Assembly (NCBI GenBank): GCA_963920525.1
Contig: OY986438.1
Coordinates: 135,961,022-136,025,021 of the forward strand
Length of the DNA: 64,000 nucleotides
DNA from: Dichetophora obliterata
Taxonomy: Eukaryota > Arthropoda > Insecta > Diptera > Sciomyzidae
Direction of reading: 5' to 3'
Made by a program: the position numbers and the translations under genes
The notes under the pieces: generated by a model
Told to the model about the DNA's origin: nothing
The model's input: only the letters and a program-made list of their open reading frames with translations
The model's database searches: none
Part shown: piece after piece, positions 35,065 to 46,030 of the stretch
How the letters are laid out: every line of letters starts with the position of its first letter
Position numbering within the stretch: position 1 is the first letter of the stretch

Positions 35065-36942
35065 TCTATATATATAAAATGGAATGTGTGTTTGTTTATT
35101 TGTTTGTTTGTACCTTATAGGAGACCAAACCTCTGGACCGATCTTCCTGAAATTTTCACAGCATTTACCTGGGACTCTGGCATGATTAATAGGGTACATT
35201 TTTCGACCACGCCCACTTTTACGCCCACTTTTTTAAAATTATGTAATTGCTCCCATATAGTTTTAAGCAGATTTACTTCAAATTGTATACACATTATACT
35301 CCAGGCGAGGTAGAAATAAACATTTCTTATGCCACGTTCCCTTTCACGCCCCTTATCACGCCAAATTTAAGTTTTTAAGTTTTTCTTCTCTGTACAAATT
35401 TGTTCCTTCCAACGGATTATTTTTTTTTTTGTAGTATATTGCTCTTAATACTGTTAACGTCGCCATATTACTATGAACCACGCCCACTTCACCGCCCCCT
35501 TTTTTTAATTCAGATACTTACTTATACCACTAACAATGTTTGCTATACAAAATACTTTTTTTGTAATATGTATTTACCTAAAGTTTTATATACTTTTTAT
35601 CTGCAGGTAAGGTAGCCATAGATTTTTTTATTACCAAATCCCCCTTTTTCGCCCCATTTTACTTTAATTATAATTAATCTGCTTTCAATCTATGTATGTA
35701 AAAATGAATGTCTGTCTGTCTGTTTGTTTGTGCTTTATAGGAGGCCAAACCCTTGGACCGATCTTCCTGAAATTTTCACAGCATGTTACTGTGACTCTGG
35801 AAAGAATAATAGGCTTTTTAAAGTTTTCATTGGACAAAGGGGCGTGTTTATTTAAATCACCATATTTTGGGTATTTTTTGACCTACGTCGATGATATTTG
35901 GTACATATGGTATTGGCATAGTTAGGAATACGTACCAGGAGAAAAGTGGGTTGGACCACGCCCCTTTTTGCGAAAATTAAAAATCGTTTTATAGTTTTAA
36001 CTACTGGACCGATCGTCATTAAATTTTCACAATAGGATATTCTTACGAAATAATAAATTCTTGACTCAACATCAAGGGCTTTCGAGACTGCTGTTCAGCG
36101 CGAAACACGCTTAGAGATTCAGCGATCTCGAACCTCAACATCAAGGGCTTCGGAGACATCTGTTCAGCGTGAAACACGGTTACGAAGCGACCGCTCTCGA
36201 GCCTTGACATCAAGGGCTTCCGAGACTTCTACTCAACGTCAAACACGCATGCGAAGTGACCGATCGCTATCCTCTTTATCAAGAGCTGTCGAGACACCAG
36301 AGCAACGTGAGGCACACCGTCTACAAGATCGTAGTCGAAGAGCACAGCATCGTCGAAGCCCTGAATCATATCAGCTGATTGCATTCCACTACACATCAGA
36401 AATTGATTGCAGGGAAGATGAGTTAGTTGCCATTAAACCAAGTAATAAAGTTTGCCAATACTACAATGCCTAGAAATATAAAAATGAAGCACCTGGAATG
36501 TGCTGCGCAAATGGTAAAATTGCTTTACCCGAACTGCTACCACCACCAGAACCACTACTATCGTTAGTTTCAGGTAAGAACAAATAAGTAATTTGCCCCT
36601 AAGGCATCAAAAAATGAAGAAGAGGAAAAAATAAAATGATTATTATTCAAAATAATAATATTCCACTTCATAGGAACAACAGCGGATTCCCAACATTTCT
36701 TAAGCAACATACAGAAATACAATTCGTGTTTTCAAATGACATCGTTTGGTGCGACTAAAGTGGTTCGAGACAACTTCATGCCAATATTTAGAGTTCAAGG
36801 CCAAATTTCTCACCGAATGGGTTCAATATTGCCAATTCCAGATGAAGATCCTAAGTTTTTACAAATTTATTTCATGGGACAAGCGGATGATAACAAGTGC
36901 AACAGCGTGAGGGGGGTAGCGAAGCACACCGGGTTCAGCTAG
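35065..36942 (+). mobile_element. Helitron, internally deleted, with two 5' termini
   Basis: It begins TCTATATATATAAAATGG and ends AAGCACACCGGGTTCAGCTAG. These are the TC start and CTAG stop of rolling-circle transposons, with an imperfect hairpin just before the end. It lies between an A (35064) and a T (36943) without target duplication. The uninterrupted right arm of the host Tc1 reads straight across this joint, which confirms both boundaries. A second 5' terminus (TCTATGTATGTAAAAATGAA) begins at 35689. The gene inside keeps only its N-terminal part; the Rep and helicase domains are missing. Confidence 0.93.
36057..36942 (+). pseudogene. Helitron Rep/helicase protein, N-terminal remnant
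   Basis: The reading frame lacks a start codon and begins with four in-frame 23-residue repeats of the form TSRASETSVQRETRLRSDR (69-bp period at 36069, 36138, 36207 and 36276). After IDCREDELV and CQYYNA comes an in-frame TAG (36471-36473), then KYKNEAPGMCCANGKIALPE, the conserved N-terminal block of Helitron replicases. A 100-bp intron (36574-36673, GTAAGA...CATAG) joins LLSLVSG to TTADSQHFLSNI in frame. FQMTSFGATKVVRDNF and LQIYFMGQADDNKC follow. The sequence then runs directly into the 3' terminus: Rep and helicase domains are deleted. Confidence 0.88.
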
Positions 36943-37201
36943 TACATCATATATAAAACAAATCAAACTCCAATTTGGTTTTGTTTTTTTTTATTAAATT
37001 TAAAATTAATATGACAACATAAAATTTGTCTGAGAGCAAAACAAAAGCAACAAAACTTGAAAAATGTAAAAAGAGAACAAAAGTTCCAAGAATTATCGGT
37101 AAAAGTTCCGTTATTGTAAAGCACGTGTTGTTTGTAAGTCATAAACATTTAAGTTTAGTTTTGTTTTTGCGCTAGTTGTGATATTGACTGTTCTATTTAT
37201 A

Positions 37202-38278
37202 ATGGCACGTTTTAAATACTGTGAAGCTCTTAAATTGCAAATTATTTCCGAATATAAAAACGGAAATTCGCAAATGTCGAACGTGAAACAGCTTGATATT
37301 AATCGGTCAATAGTTTGCAGATTAATTAAAAAAATATACCATTACAAAAGACGTAACAACGGTACATTAAAGAGGGCGGCCGCGGAAGACATCGCTGCAT
37401 GATGACAGGAACATTTGTGGCGTGTTCAAACGAAATGCATTTGCCACATCCAAAGAGGTTGTTCGGACACTTGATTTAGATATCCATCACAGCACTGTTT
37501 GAAGACGAGCCGTTGAGAACGATTAAAGAAGTTACAGACCGGTAGAGAAACCTTTGCTTACAGCTAAGCATAAAAAACAAGATGAGGTGTTACAATTTAA
37601 ACAATTCTGTCTGAAATTGTGACAACAAGTTGCAATTTATTGTTTTTTAGACTCAGTCTTGCAAAAGAGCACCAAAATTGGACCATTCAAAAATCGAAAA
37701 CCGTTTTTTAGCGATGAATCAAAGCTCAACTTAATTAATTCAGATGGGATGTGCACGGTACGGCACCACCCAGGTACACGACTTAAAGCCCGAAACTGCA
37801 AAATACATTTTAAACACGGAGGCGGTGGCATTATGGTCTGGACTTCTTTTTGCTATAATGAAGTTGAACCATTTCAAAAAATCGATGGAATTATGGATCG
37901 CTTTGTATGTAATGACATTTAAGAAAGCAAGATGCAACCACATTCAGAGTGGAATATGTCGCTTCAGTGAACGTTTCAGCTCGACAACGACCCGAATCAC
38001 ACTCCAAAGCTCATCAAAGATTACATTTGAGGCAATGGGATTCAAGTCCTTGATTGACCGGCACAGTCACAACGACTTGAATCCCATTGCAAATCTTTTT
38101 GGGATTTTGTAGGCAAAAGTTTCTTGTCAAAGGTTTTCCAATAAGACTGCACTGAATGAAGATCTGCAACTTAATTGGGAACATATACCTAATACCAACA
38201 TATCTAATTTAATAGAGTCGATCCCGCTCAGATGTGCAGCGGTTATCAAGAATAATGAATCTTACACTAAATATTAAT
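37202..38278 (+). pseudogene. Tc1-family transposase, multiply frameshifted
   Basis: It starts at ATG 37202 with MARFKYCEALKLQIISEYKN and a helix-turn-helix (VKQLDINRSIVCRLIKKI), then meets stops near 37400. Later frames hold FSDESKLNLINSDGMC (first Asp, about 37700), KHGGGGIMVW, QLDNDPNHTPKLIKDY (second Asp, about 37990) and DWPAQS. The third acidic residue is lost: the motif NPIENLW reads NPIANLF at about 38083-38103, and that block also sits one frame away from DWPAQS. The tail runs to a TAA near 38278. It is older than the Tc1 gene at 24.4 kb. Confidence 0.88.
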
Positions 38279-38544
38279 TATGTTGCTTTTGTTTTGCTCT
38301 CAGACAAACTGAATGTTATCACATTAATTTTAAATTTAATAAAAAAAAACAAAACCCAATTTGAATATGATTTGTTTTTAATATGATGTATTAATATATG
38401 CTTTGGTTCTTATAATCATTTTTGTGTGTCCCTAATATTTAAAAAGATACACGATTTTATAGCAGCGTACTGATTTTGTTGCTATTGTTTTGCGCAACAC
38501 TGTATATTTGTAATAATGCAGAATAAGCTGAAATTTATTAACAA

Positions 38545-38615
38545 CTGTGGTAGACGAGTGAATAAGATGTCGGACCGCCAGATGAGAAGACTTTGGTTCA
38601 AATCTAGATATGTCA
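38545..38615 (+). other. tRNA-like (SINE-type) sequence
   Basis: TAGACGAGTGAATAAGATG (A-box-like) is followed 35-40 bp later by TTGGTTCAAATCT (B-box-like). The spacing fits a tRNA-derived promoter, but I cannot fold a full cloverleaf, so a SINE head or decayed tRNA is likelier than a working tRNA gene. Confidence 0.4.
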
Positions 38616-39472
38616 GTAGTTTTTTTATTTCAAGTTTATATTTATATTGCTTTTCTTTCTAACGTGCATTCTCAAAAAGGGCTTCTAGCAGACTTCTTTA
38701 AAGTCGCGAGAGAAGAAGGCCTAGAAAATTTTCTTGTTTCACATAAAAAAGTAAATGGGATTGGATATGAGTACGGAAGGGCTAAAAAATTCAGATGGTG
38801 GCCTGCTAGAAGCGCTTCAAAGCCCTGCTTTTGCCCACTGGGAGTATAATCTATTGGAGAGAGCATAGAAAATGTTAATAAAATTTTTTATTTATAAATT
38901 TCTTTTTATTACAGAGAACTCCGCAGAAAATGTAATTAGTTTTTATTTTTCCAGTGTATATATTAATTGAAAATTTGTTTTTATATTAAAGTTTCTCTGT
39001 ATTGGTGTTTGCACTTCCATATGAAACTTTCGGGCACCCCTGTTTTAAAGCATTTTGACCTGTTGGGAAGCATTTGAAACCAACACCACAGTAAAATGGT
39101 AAAACATTCGTAGTTGTTTTAAAAATGTTTCATTTTACCTTTCTATTTAAAAATGTGTGTTTTAATTTTTTATAGTGTAAAATATTTTTAAAAATATTAA
39201 TTTTACTAAACGTTTTTAAAATGTGAATTTTAGATTTTTTGTTTTCTCAGTGTAGAATGTACGAATATCATTCGTAGAAATTTTACTAATAAATGTTTTG
39301 AGTTGGAATTGGTTAGTTTAAATAGTCAAATTTGGATTTATTGGATTTTATCTTTAAAAATCGTCTAAATTACCATGAAAAATATACCGGTGGCCAAGTC
39401 GCCGAACAAACATTGCAACAATTATGCTTTTTGGCATCATGCTAATTATAATACAGATTTATGTTGTTTGGT
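38616..39472. other. Unassigned DNA with a MITE-like end
   Basis: GGGCTTCTAGCAGACTTC (38681) and its approximate complement near 38800-38820 form a loose hairpin. TTTTGTTTTCTCAGTGTAG at about 39238 looks like the end of another TA-type MITE whose partner end I could not locate. Confidence 0.35.
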
Positions 39473-39899
39473 GTAACAAAATGAGAAAAAATCGAAAAAC
39501 TTGGCATAAGACATAGTGGATGCTACAGACCTGATAGAACATTAGATAACTGCATATTTGGTTAGTTTTAATATACCCCCAAAATCGGGATTTGTGGTCG
39601 AAAAACCGATTTTAGGTAGGTGCATGTATAGTTTGCTATGTAACTCCGTTACATCTAGCTCAATTTTAAAAATGTATACGTTGATAAAAAGGAAAATAAT
39701 AGACCTTCAAAACAATATAAAGAACGTTCTTTCATCGACCGAATTGACAAAGTTACAGGTAAAATCATTTGAAAATGTCTCGTCTTTTTTTATTTTTTTC
39801 AACTTTAATAACGTTTTGTGGCACCATTAATATTGGCAGGATTCTAAAAGCCTGTTTAATTATGCGTTTAATAAGCTATCATTTACTTCAATCGGCTTA
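39473..39899 (+). repeat. Left arm of a ~430-bp inverted repeat
   Basis: This segment matches 45593-46030 in opposite orientation. Anchors include CAGACCTGATAGAACA, GTGCATGTATAGTTTG and TAAGCTATCATTTACTTCAA. Identity is moderate, about 75-80 percent by eye. An open frame at 39558-39830 has no recognisable product. The pair may be two insertions of one unknown repeat or the ends of a ~6.5-kb composite. Confidence 0.7.
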
Positions 39900-41498
39900 A
39901 ATACAAATGAACTATCGAATTTTCAACCGAGAGATCAACCGAGAGAAAACACGCAATCGCATGTGTTGAATTTTTGTTGTCAACTATCCATTTCCATTGT
40001 TGTCATTGGAAATGACATAAATCGGCAAAATAAGTGCGTAGTGCAAATTTGATATAAAAATTATGTGCAAAATTCGAAATATATTTTGCTATATATGTGG
40101 TTTATTTGTTGATAAGTAGGATCGGCTGAGATTCACTACATATAGTGCATTAATAGAGGTGTATAATAAATCGCTTAAAGTACCTCTACACTATATGTTT
40201 CATACATTTGACAAGTCAAAAATTACAAATGATTTTTTAACTACAGATAGTGTGGAACATATGAAACTGTTGTTTGGAAGTGTCGTTTGTATATGCGTCT
40301 GTAAACTTTTGAATTAGAGCCGTCTCCAATTTCGTATGTTTTTCCATCTGTATAAAATCAGTTTGATTTATAATGAATTTATTTTTAGTTTGAAAGGCCG
40401 AAGGAGGACAGTTTAGAGCTTTACGATTTACAAAAATTTCAAAAGCTGTTTTTATTTTCAAATGACGAGTCAGATAGTGTGGAGAAAAAAGAAAAGAGCT
40501 GTCTGACAAAAAACTTAATTTTGACACACAGCTGAGATTTGGTATGTAATTTTTTTGACATGTCATCTGTATGAAATATATTGTCTGGGGGCACCTTTAG
40601 CCGTTCATATACCGCTAGTAATTGGATGGAACCTAAATTTGCATGTGTCCAGTGCTCATCAATATTTAAGTACCAAAGCGCTAGGCAAGGGGCTGAAAAA
40701 ATTCGAATTTGGAAACTAAATCTCGGTCAGGTTCGTATGTTATGATTCTAGTATCACTCAAAATTGAAGTAAAGAACTTATCTCATGTTGGCAGACTACT
40801 GCTAGTCACTAATACGTGAAACCTATGGTAATATACCCTCCAGGAAATGCGAGCAGTATAATACTAGCGTTTTACTAGTGCCGATTCCACCAGTGCTAGG
40901 TCTTTATTATATCCCTGCCAATGCATTCTTCTGTAGAAAGTTAACATTGCATGAGGGTGAAAAAGCACTAGCTCACCCTTGAACTATAGCTATACTTGTG
41001 CTCTGGGAACGATTGGGTATATTTGCTCTAGTTTAGTACTACTTCTCTTGCACAAGTATATTTAACCCAATTGGTGGTACTTGGTTCTTTTTTTAGCATA
41101 CTTGCAATTTTTGCGTTTTAGAAAAAGGAGCATTCATGTTTGTTTTATTTTTTATATTTATTTATATTCCGTTTTTATAACACCATTTTAAAATATTTTT
41201 CTTTCGCAACTTTTTTTCACGTCAGCATTGCACACCTCTTATAACCTCAATTATGTATACAGAAATCAATTCAAGAGCTGCGCAAACATGTATGTCTTGC
41301 TTATACTTAGGATTGTCGGCGCTCACAAATCGGTAAGCAGTAAAATTGGTATACAAACAATTATATGCTTCATACGAAACTATATGTCCATTTACACTAG
41401 TTATTGAGTATCTGGTGAAAAAACTGGTACCTTTTTGGAAACTTACCCGAAGCGGTCTAGAGGGTATATAAACGAAAAAGTTCAAGTAAACATTTTTA
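39900..41498. other. Unassigned DNA between the inverted arm and the MITE
   Basis: It contains the inverted-repeat element at 40176-40600. A second loose hairpin involves GATTGGGTATATTTG near 41010 and CAAGTATATTTAACCCAAT near 41054. No gene is recognised. Confidence 0.35.
40176..40600. mobile_element. MITE-like element with ~55-bp inverted ends
   Basis: The left arm (TAAAGTACCTCTACACTATA, then TTTCATACATTTGACAAGTC) is complementary, with mismatches, to the right arm ending CCCCAGGCACCTTTA-like sequence near 40600. TTTCATACA.RTGACAWGTCAAAAAWTTAC is shared. I see no convincing target duplication, so the superfamily is unknown. Confidence 0.5.
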
Positions 41499-41889
41499 CA
41501 CCCAAAAAATATTTAGGATAAAATTACGAATAAAATCTTTGTAGAAATACAAACAGAGGCTATTCGTAGAATATACAAATGCTTTGTGCATAGTACAAAC
41601 GTTTGTAGTGTTGGCCGCATGAAAAAAAAATTTTCGATTCGTAACTTTGTACATTCTACAAACGCTAGTTTGTAAAAATCTATAATGTATAAATTTGTGA
41701 ACTGAAGGAACATTGTTTGATAATAAACAAAGCGGTGGCAGCAGCGTTCGTATATTTGTTCGTATCTTTGTAGATGAAACGAATGCGTTAGTAACGAATG
41801 CGTTGTACAATGTACAAACGGTCATTTGTATTATTCACAAAGTCGTTCGTAGGCTGAAAAGAACAAACAAATTGTTTTGTACATAGTAC

Positions 41890-42166
41890 TGTAATATACC
41901 TACTTTTTATTATCTTAGTATGCACCCTATATTCAAATAATTATACCATGATGTCAAACACTCAAAGAAGGAGAGCAGAAAGAAAAGAAAGAAACGCTTC
42001 GTTAATTTTTTAAAAATTTGCAATGATTGCTTTGTTTTCCTTACTTCATTTTCTTGCTTCTTTTTCCGTTCTTCTTCGTTGTGCTGTTCAAAAAGTTCAG
42101 TGATTGTTAGAGATTCAGAGCGCATGGTCGCATTGCTTACAAAAATAATTATCTACTATTACTACA
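41890..42166 (+). repeat. 5' long terminal repeat
   Basis: This 277-bp copy begins TGTAATATACC and ends CTATTACTACA, matching the 3' copy with only a few substitutions. The primer-binding site should begin just after, around 42167 (TCAGAAGTGGGATT...); I could not assign its tRNA. Confidence 0.95.
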
Positions 42167-42236
42167 TCAGAAGTGGGATTACAACGCCATAAAAAAAACA
42201 TATTGTTTCCTTAATACATATAGTATTCTTTTATCA

Positions 42237-43236
42237 TTGCTCAAAGATGTCCAAAAAACTTCAAAAGCCGATGTAATAAAAGCATTAGACGAGGCCGGAA
42301 TTGAGTATCCTGTTACTGCAAATGTGGTACAGCTGCGCAAGTTGTTAATTGCAGCTGAAAGGATTGAAGACATTTGCGAGACAAATTCTGAAGATGACGA
42401 TGAAGGCGATGAAACAAGTGCTAACAATATCGCTGATGCTGCTGCTGCTGTTGGCGTTTTGGAAGGTGCAAATGACGATAATTTAGATGACGCAATTGCC
42501 TTATTAGAGAAAAAGAAAAAGATGCTGTCGCTTCAACGCGAGTTAAAAGCAATGGAGGAGGAAAACATCGGTGGGATTCAGCGTCTTTCCATTGTCGATA
42601 TTGACTGCATTGTCCCAAAGTTTTCTGGAAACAATGCGTATCCAGTGGAAAAGTGGCTGCTCGACTTTGAAAACTCAGTTAAACTGGATAATAAAACGAC
42701 CATTTTAAATTTATGTGCATGCGCCGATTGCTCACCGGTACTGCTTTAATTTTTTTACAGACATCGTCAGCAGCAAATTACAGCCAATTGAAGGAGGGAC
42801 TGTTAAAACAATTTAAGCGCAATGTTTCAAACAACGATGTATACAGGGAACTGTACAACCGTCATAGATTAGCAAATGAGAGCATTATTTGCTACATGTT
42901 ATCCATGAAGGAGATCGCCGCACACGGTAACCTTGGTGAGGATGAAGTTATCAGTGCTGTGATTGAGGGCTTAAGGGATAACACTGCTTACACCTCAATG
43001 CTGTACACAGCAAATAATTGAGCAAACCCGTGTTCCGAGGTTACGTAATCAGTACGCTGGTGCACCTGCTAAGTCAACGACTTCTGACGTGCGATGTTTT
43101 AATTGCTCACAATATGGGCACATTGCAAATCAATGCAAACAGCCGAAACGTGCTATGGGATCGTGCTTCCGATGTGGCAGTAAAGACCATGTTCTCAAGG
43201 ATTGCAAGCAGCCAACGAAGAAGACAGTCAACGCCG
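42237..43236 (+). pseudogene. gag remnant with two CCHC zinc knuckles
   Basis: The first frame (42237-42749) holds an acidic region, then a lysine-rich coiled stretch and KFSGNNAYPVEKWLLDFENS, a capsid-type block. The next frame (to 43021) continues with QLKEGLLKQFKRN and the capsid C-terminus. A third frame (from 43089) carries two nucleocapsid knuckles of pattern CX2CX4HX4C: CFNCSQYGHIANQC and CFRCGSKDHVLKDC. At least two frameshifts break it. In intact relatives this protein packages the element RNA in virus-like particles. Confidence 0.85.
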
Positions 43237-45105
43237 TCTCCGATGAACAAAATTATCCTATACCAAAGACTCTTAAGCAATTGCATTCTTTCATTGGACT
43301 ATGTGCCTATTTCAGGAAATTTGTTCCTCAATTTTCAAATATAGCAAAGCCGTTGTATGAGCTATTAAAAAAATTCAAAGTTTGAATTAGACGAAAACTG
43401 TTTGAATGCCATCAAGGTATTGAAGTCAAAACTTGTTGAATCTCCCATTTTAGCCATATATGACCCAATGAAGGAAACTGAATTGCATTGCGATGCGAGT
43501 GCTCATGGTTATGGTGCAGTTTTAATGCAACGCCATAATGATGGAAAATTCCACCCTGTTTTTTATTTTTCCAAACGCACTACAAGCGCTGAAAGTAAGT
43601 ACCACAGTTTCGAATTGGAAACGCTAGCTATCATTTATGCATTACGACGCTTCAGAGTTTACTTGGAGGGAATTCCATTTAAAATTATCACTGATTACAG
43701 CTCCCTGACAATGACATTGCACAAGAAAACCCTTAACGCACGCATAGCAAGATGGGCTCTTAAATTGCAAAATTATGACTACGTTGTTAAGCATAGATGT
43801 GGTACTAGTATGGGTCATGTTGATGCCCTTAGTCGGAGTGAAGTGGTAACAGCTGTAAACGAAGAGGATATTGAATTTCAATTACATGCAACTCAAAGTA
43901 GGGACCCTGAAATTGTTAAAATCGTGACAAACTAGAAAAAAGTCTTCAAAACTTTTTGATCTAAAAGATGGGCTAGTGTATCGAAAGGATATGCGTGGTA
44001 GTTTGTACTTCTATGTTCCTCAGGAAATGGAAGAAAATATAATACGATGTATTCACGGAAAGATTGCTCATTTAGGCATAAATAAAACTTATGACCAAAT
44101 AAAAATGCATTATTGGTTCCCTGACATGAAGTCTAAAATTGACCGTTTCATCAAAAATTGTCTAAAATGCATAATATACTCAGCCCCAGCTCGAGTGGAT
44201 GAAAGAAACCTTTACAGTATTCCAAAGAAACCATTTCCTTTCGACACTATTCATATTGACCATTTAGGTCCTTTACCTGCTTTAAAGTCAAAAAGAAAAC
44301 ATCTACTAGTAGTAATAGACGCATTTACTAAATATTTGAAACTATATCCAGTAAACTCCACTAGCACTAAGGAGGCTATAAAGTCTTTAAAAAAGTATTT
44401 TCAATATTATAGTAGACCAGGCAGAATAGTGTCCGATCGAGGTACTTGTTTTACGTCCTTTGAGTTTGGAGAATTCTTATTAAAAAATAATATCGATCAT
44501 GTAAAAGTTGCTGTGGGTTCCCCTCAGGCCAATGGACAAGTTGAAAGAGTCAACCGAGTTCTAACTCCAATGCTTAGTAAGTTAAGTGAACCTCTTCAGC
44601 ACTCCGACTGGGTTTCAAAATTAGGTATGGTCGAATTTGCCATAAATACTCGGTTCATAAATCAACAGGTAAAACACCTGCGAATTTGTTGTTTGGTGTA
44701 AACCAAAAGGGCAATGTAGTTGACGAATTTACCGAATATTTTATAGATCAACAAGCTGTCCAGACGCGTGATCTGGATGCATGTAGACAGCAAGCTAGTG
44801 AGGCAATACTGGATTCTCAGCAGCGCAATGAGAGCTATTTTGAACGTAATCATAGACCTGCAAAACAATTCTCAGTTGGGGACTATGTAGTTAAAAAGAA
44901 TGTTGACTCTACAGGAGGCACCAATGAAAATTTCATTCCAAAATTTAAAGGTCCTTACATAATATCCAAAAAACTTCTTAACGATCGTTCTCTCATAAAA
45001 GATATTGAAAATTGTCAAGTTACGCAGTTGCTATATAATGGCACTATTGAGTCACGTTTTATACGTTTATGGAAAGAGAGTCATTCGGACCAGAGTAGAT
45101 CTTAA
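43237..45105 (+). pseudogene. pol remnant: RT tail, RNase H, integrase
   Basis: Right after the second zinc knuckle the sequence jumps to the C-terminal end of a reverse transcriptase (LHSFIGLCAYFRKFVPQFS), so protease and the polymerase core are deleted. RNase H follows (43402-43935) with LHCDASAHGYGAVL, FELETLAIIYALRRFR and VDALSR. Integrase (43976-44701) shows the HHCC zinc domain (HLGINKTYDQIK, CLKC) and the catalytic blocks IHIDHLGPL, IVSDRGTCFTS and SPQANGQVERVNR. Its C-terminal domain continues in another frame at 44686-45105. Frameshifts separate RNase H from integrase and split integrase. Confidence 0.9.
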
Positions 45106-45227
45106 TAAGATAATGTACAAAGAGCAATATTTGAAAGTTATGTATTAAATGTGTATTTACTTAATATGCCTTATGTTAAAACCATAATTTATATGATCGA
45201 GTCGATCAATTGTCAGATTGGCCGAAC

Positions 45228-45504
45228 TGTAATATACCTACTTTTTATTATCTGAGTATGCACCCTATATTCAAATAATTATACCATGATGTCAAACACT
45301 CAAAGAAGGAGAGCAGAAAGAAAAGAAAGAAACGCTTCGTTAATTTTTTAAAAATTTGCAACGTTTGCTTTGTTTTCTTTACTTCATATTCTTGCTTCTT
45401 TTTCCGTTCTTCTTCGTTGTGCTGTTCAAAAAGTTCAGTGATTGTTAGAGATTCAGAGTGCATGGTCGCATTGCTTACAAAAATAATTATCTGCTATTAC
45501 TACA
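45228..45504 (+). repeat. 3' long terminal repeat
   Basis: This 277-bp direct copy of the 5' LTR is followed by the duplicated GTAC. The sequence just upstream (ATTGGCCGAAC) is not a typical purine-rich tract. Confidence 0.95.
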
Positions 45505-45592
45505 GTACGAAGCTTTTTTTTGGGTGTAGAAAAAAACAATTTTTTTTTTGCGTTTTACTATGAATACTTCAAATTACCTAGTGCATTCGTAT

Positions 45593-46030
45593 TTCAGCCG
45601 ATTGAAGTAAATGATAGCTTGTTGCACCCAAAATTAAACAGGCTTTTAAAATCCAACCAAAATTAATGATGCCACAAACAAAATTGTTTAACAAAACGTT
45701 GTTAAAATTGAAAAAATTAAAAAAAAACGAGAAATTTTCAAATGATTTTACCTGTAACTTTGTCAATTCGTTTGGTGAAAAAACGGTTTGTATACTGTTT
45801 TAAAAGTTTACTTTCATGCTTTTTTCAACGTTTAAGTTTTTAAAATTGAGCTAGACAAAACGGAGTTACATAACAAACTATACATGCACCTACCAAAAAT
45901 CGGTTTTTCTACCACAAATCCCGATTTCGAGGGTATATTTAAAAAACTAAGTATGCAGTTCTTTTATGTTCAACCAGACCTACAACCTCTGATATGTCTC
46001 GACCCGAGTTTTTTTTTTCACTGTAACACC
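45593..46030 (-). repeat. Right arm of the ~430-bp inverted repeat
   Basis: This is the complement of 39473-39899, including AAGTAAATGATAGCTT at 45605 and AAACTATACATGCACCTACC near 45875. The outer anchor ACCAGACCTAC lies near 45974. It diverges past about 46030. Confidence 0.7.

Larger units (their letters stand above)
34953..38502 (+). mobile_element. Tc1-like transposon with IR/DR ends, split by a Helitron
   Basis: The termini CAGTGTTGCGCAAAACAATA and the exact complement end at 38502, with TA outside both (34951-34952 and 38503-38504). Inverted arms of about 230 bp each carry two copies of GCAAAACAAWAGCAACAAAA (outer just inside the ends; inner at 37038-37057 and near 38283-38302): the IR/DR plan. 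The left arm is interrupted at 35065-36942 by a Helitron. Without it the transposon is 1672 bp, close to the 1664 bp of the Tc1 copy at 24 kb, but the ends and transposase are of a different family. Confidence 0.92.
41890..45504 (+). mobile_element. Ty3/gypsy-type LTR retrotransposon, internally deleted
   Basis: Two 277-bp LTRs in direct orientation (41890-42166 and 45228-45504) flank gag-pol remains. They begin TGTAATATACC and end TTACTACA. A 4-bp duplication GTAC lies directly outside (41886-41889 and 45505-45508). Domain order after gag is RNase H then integrase, the Ty3/gypsy order. Protease and most of the reverse transcriptase are missing, and no envelope-like frame follows integrase. 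The LTRs differ at only a handful of positions, so the insertion is young although the coding part is defective. Confidence 0.95.
41499..45526. mobile_element. TA-flanked MITE (CACCCAAAAAA ends) hosting an LTR element
   Basis: The left end CACCCAAAAAATA at 41499 and the right end TTTTTTTTGGGTG finishing at 45526 are inverted. TA flanks both (41497-41498 and 45527-45528). Removing the LTR retrotransposon and its 4-bp duplication leaves ~410 bp, rich in TACAAACG and TTCGTA words in both orientations. Similar TTCGTA-rich DNA occurs near 52.5 and 53.0-53.5 kb, so it is probably a multi-copy family. Confidence 0.65.

Noticed and set aside
42179..42618. Minus-strand frames inside the LTR element
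   Set aside because: Shadows of the plus-strand gag region, which carries the recognisable order of domains.
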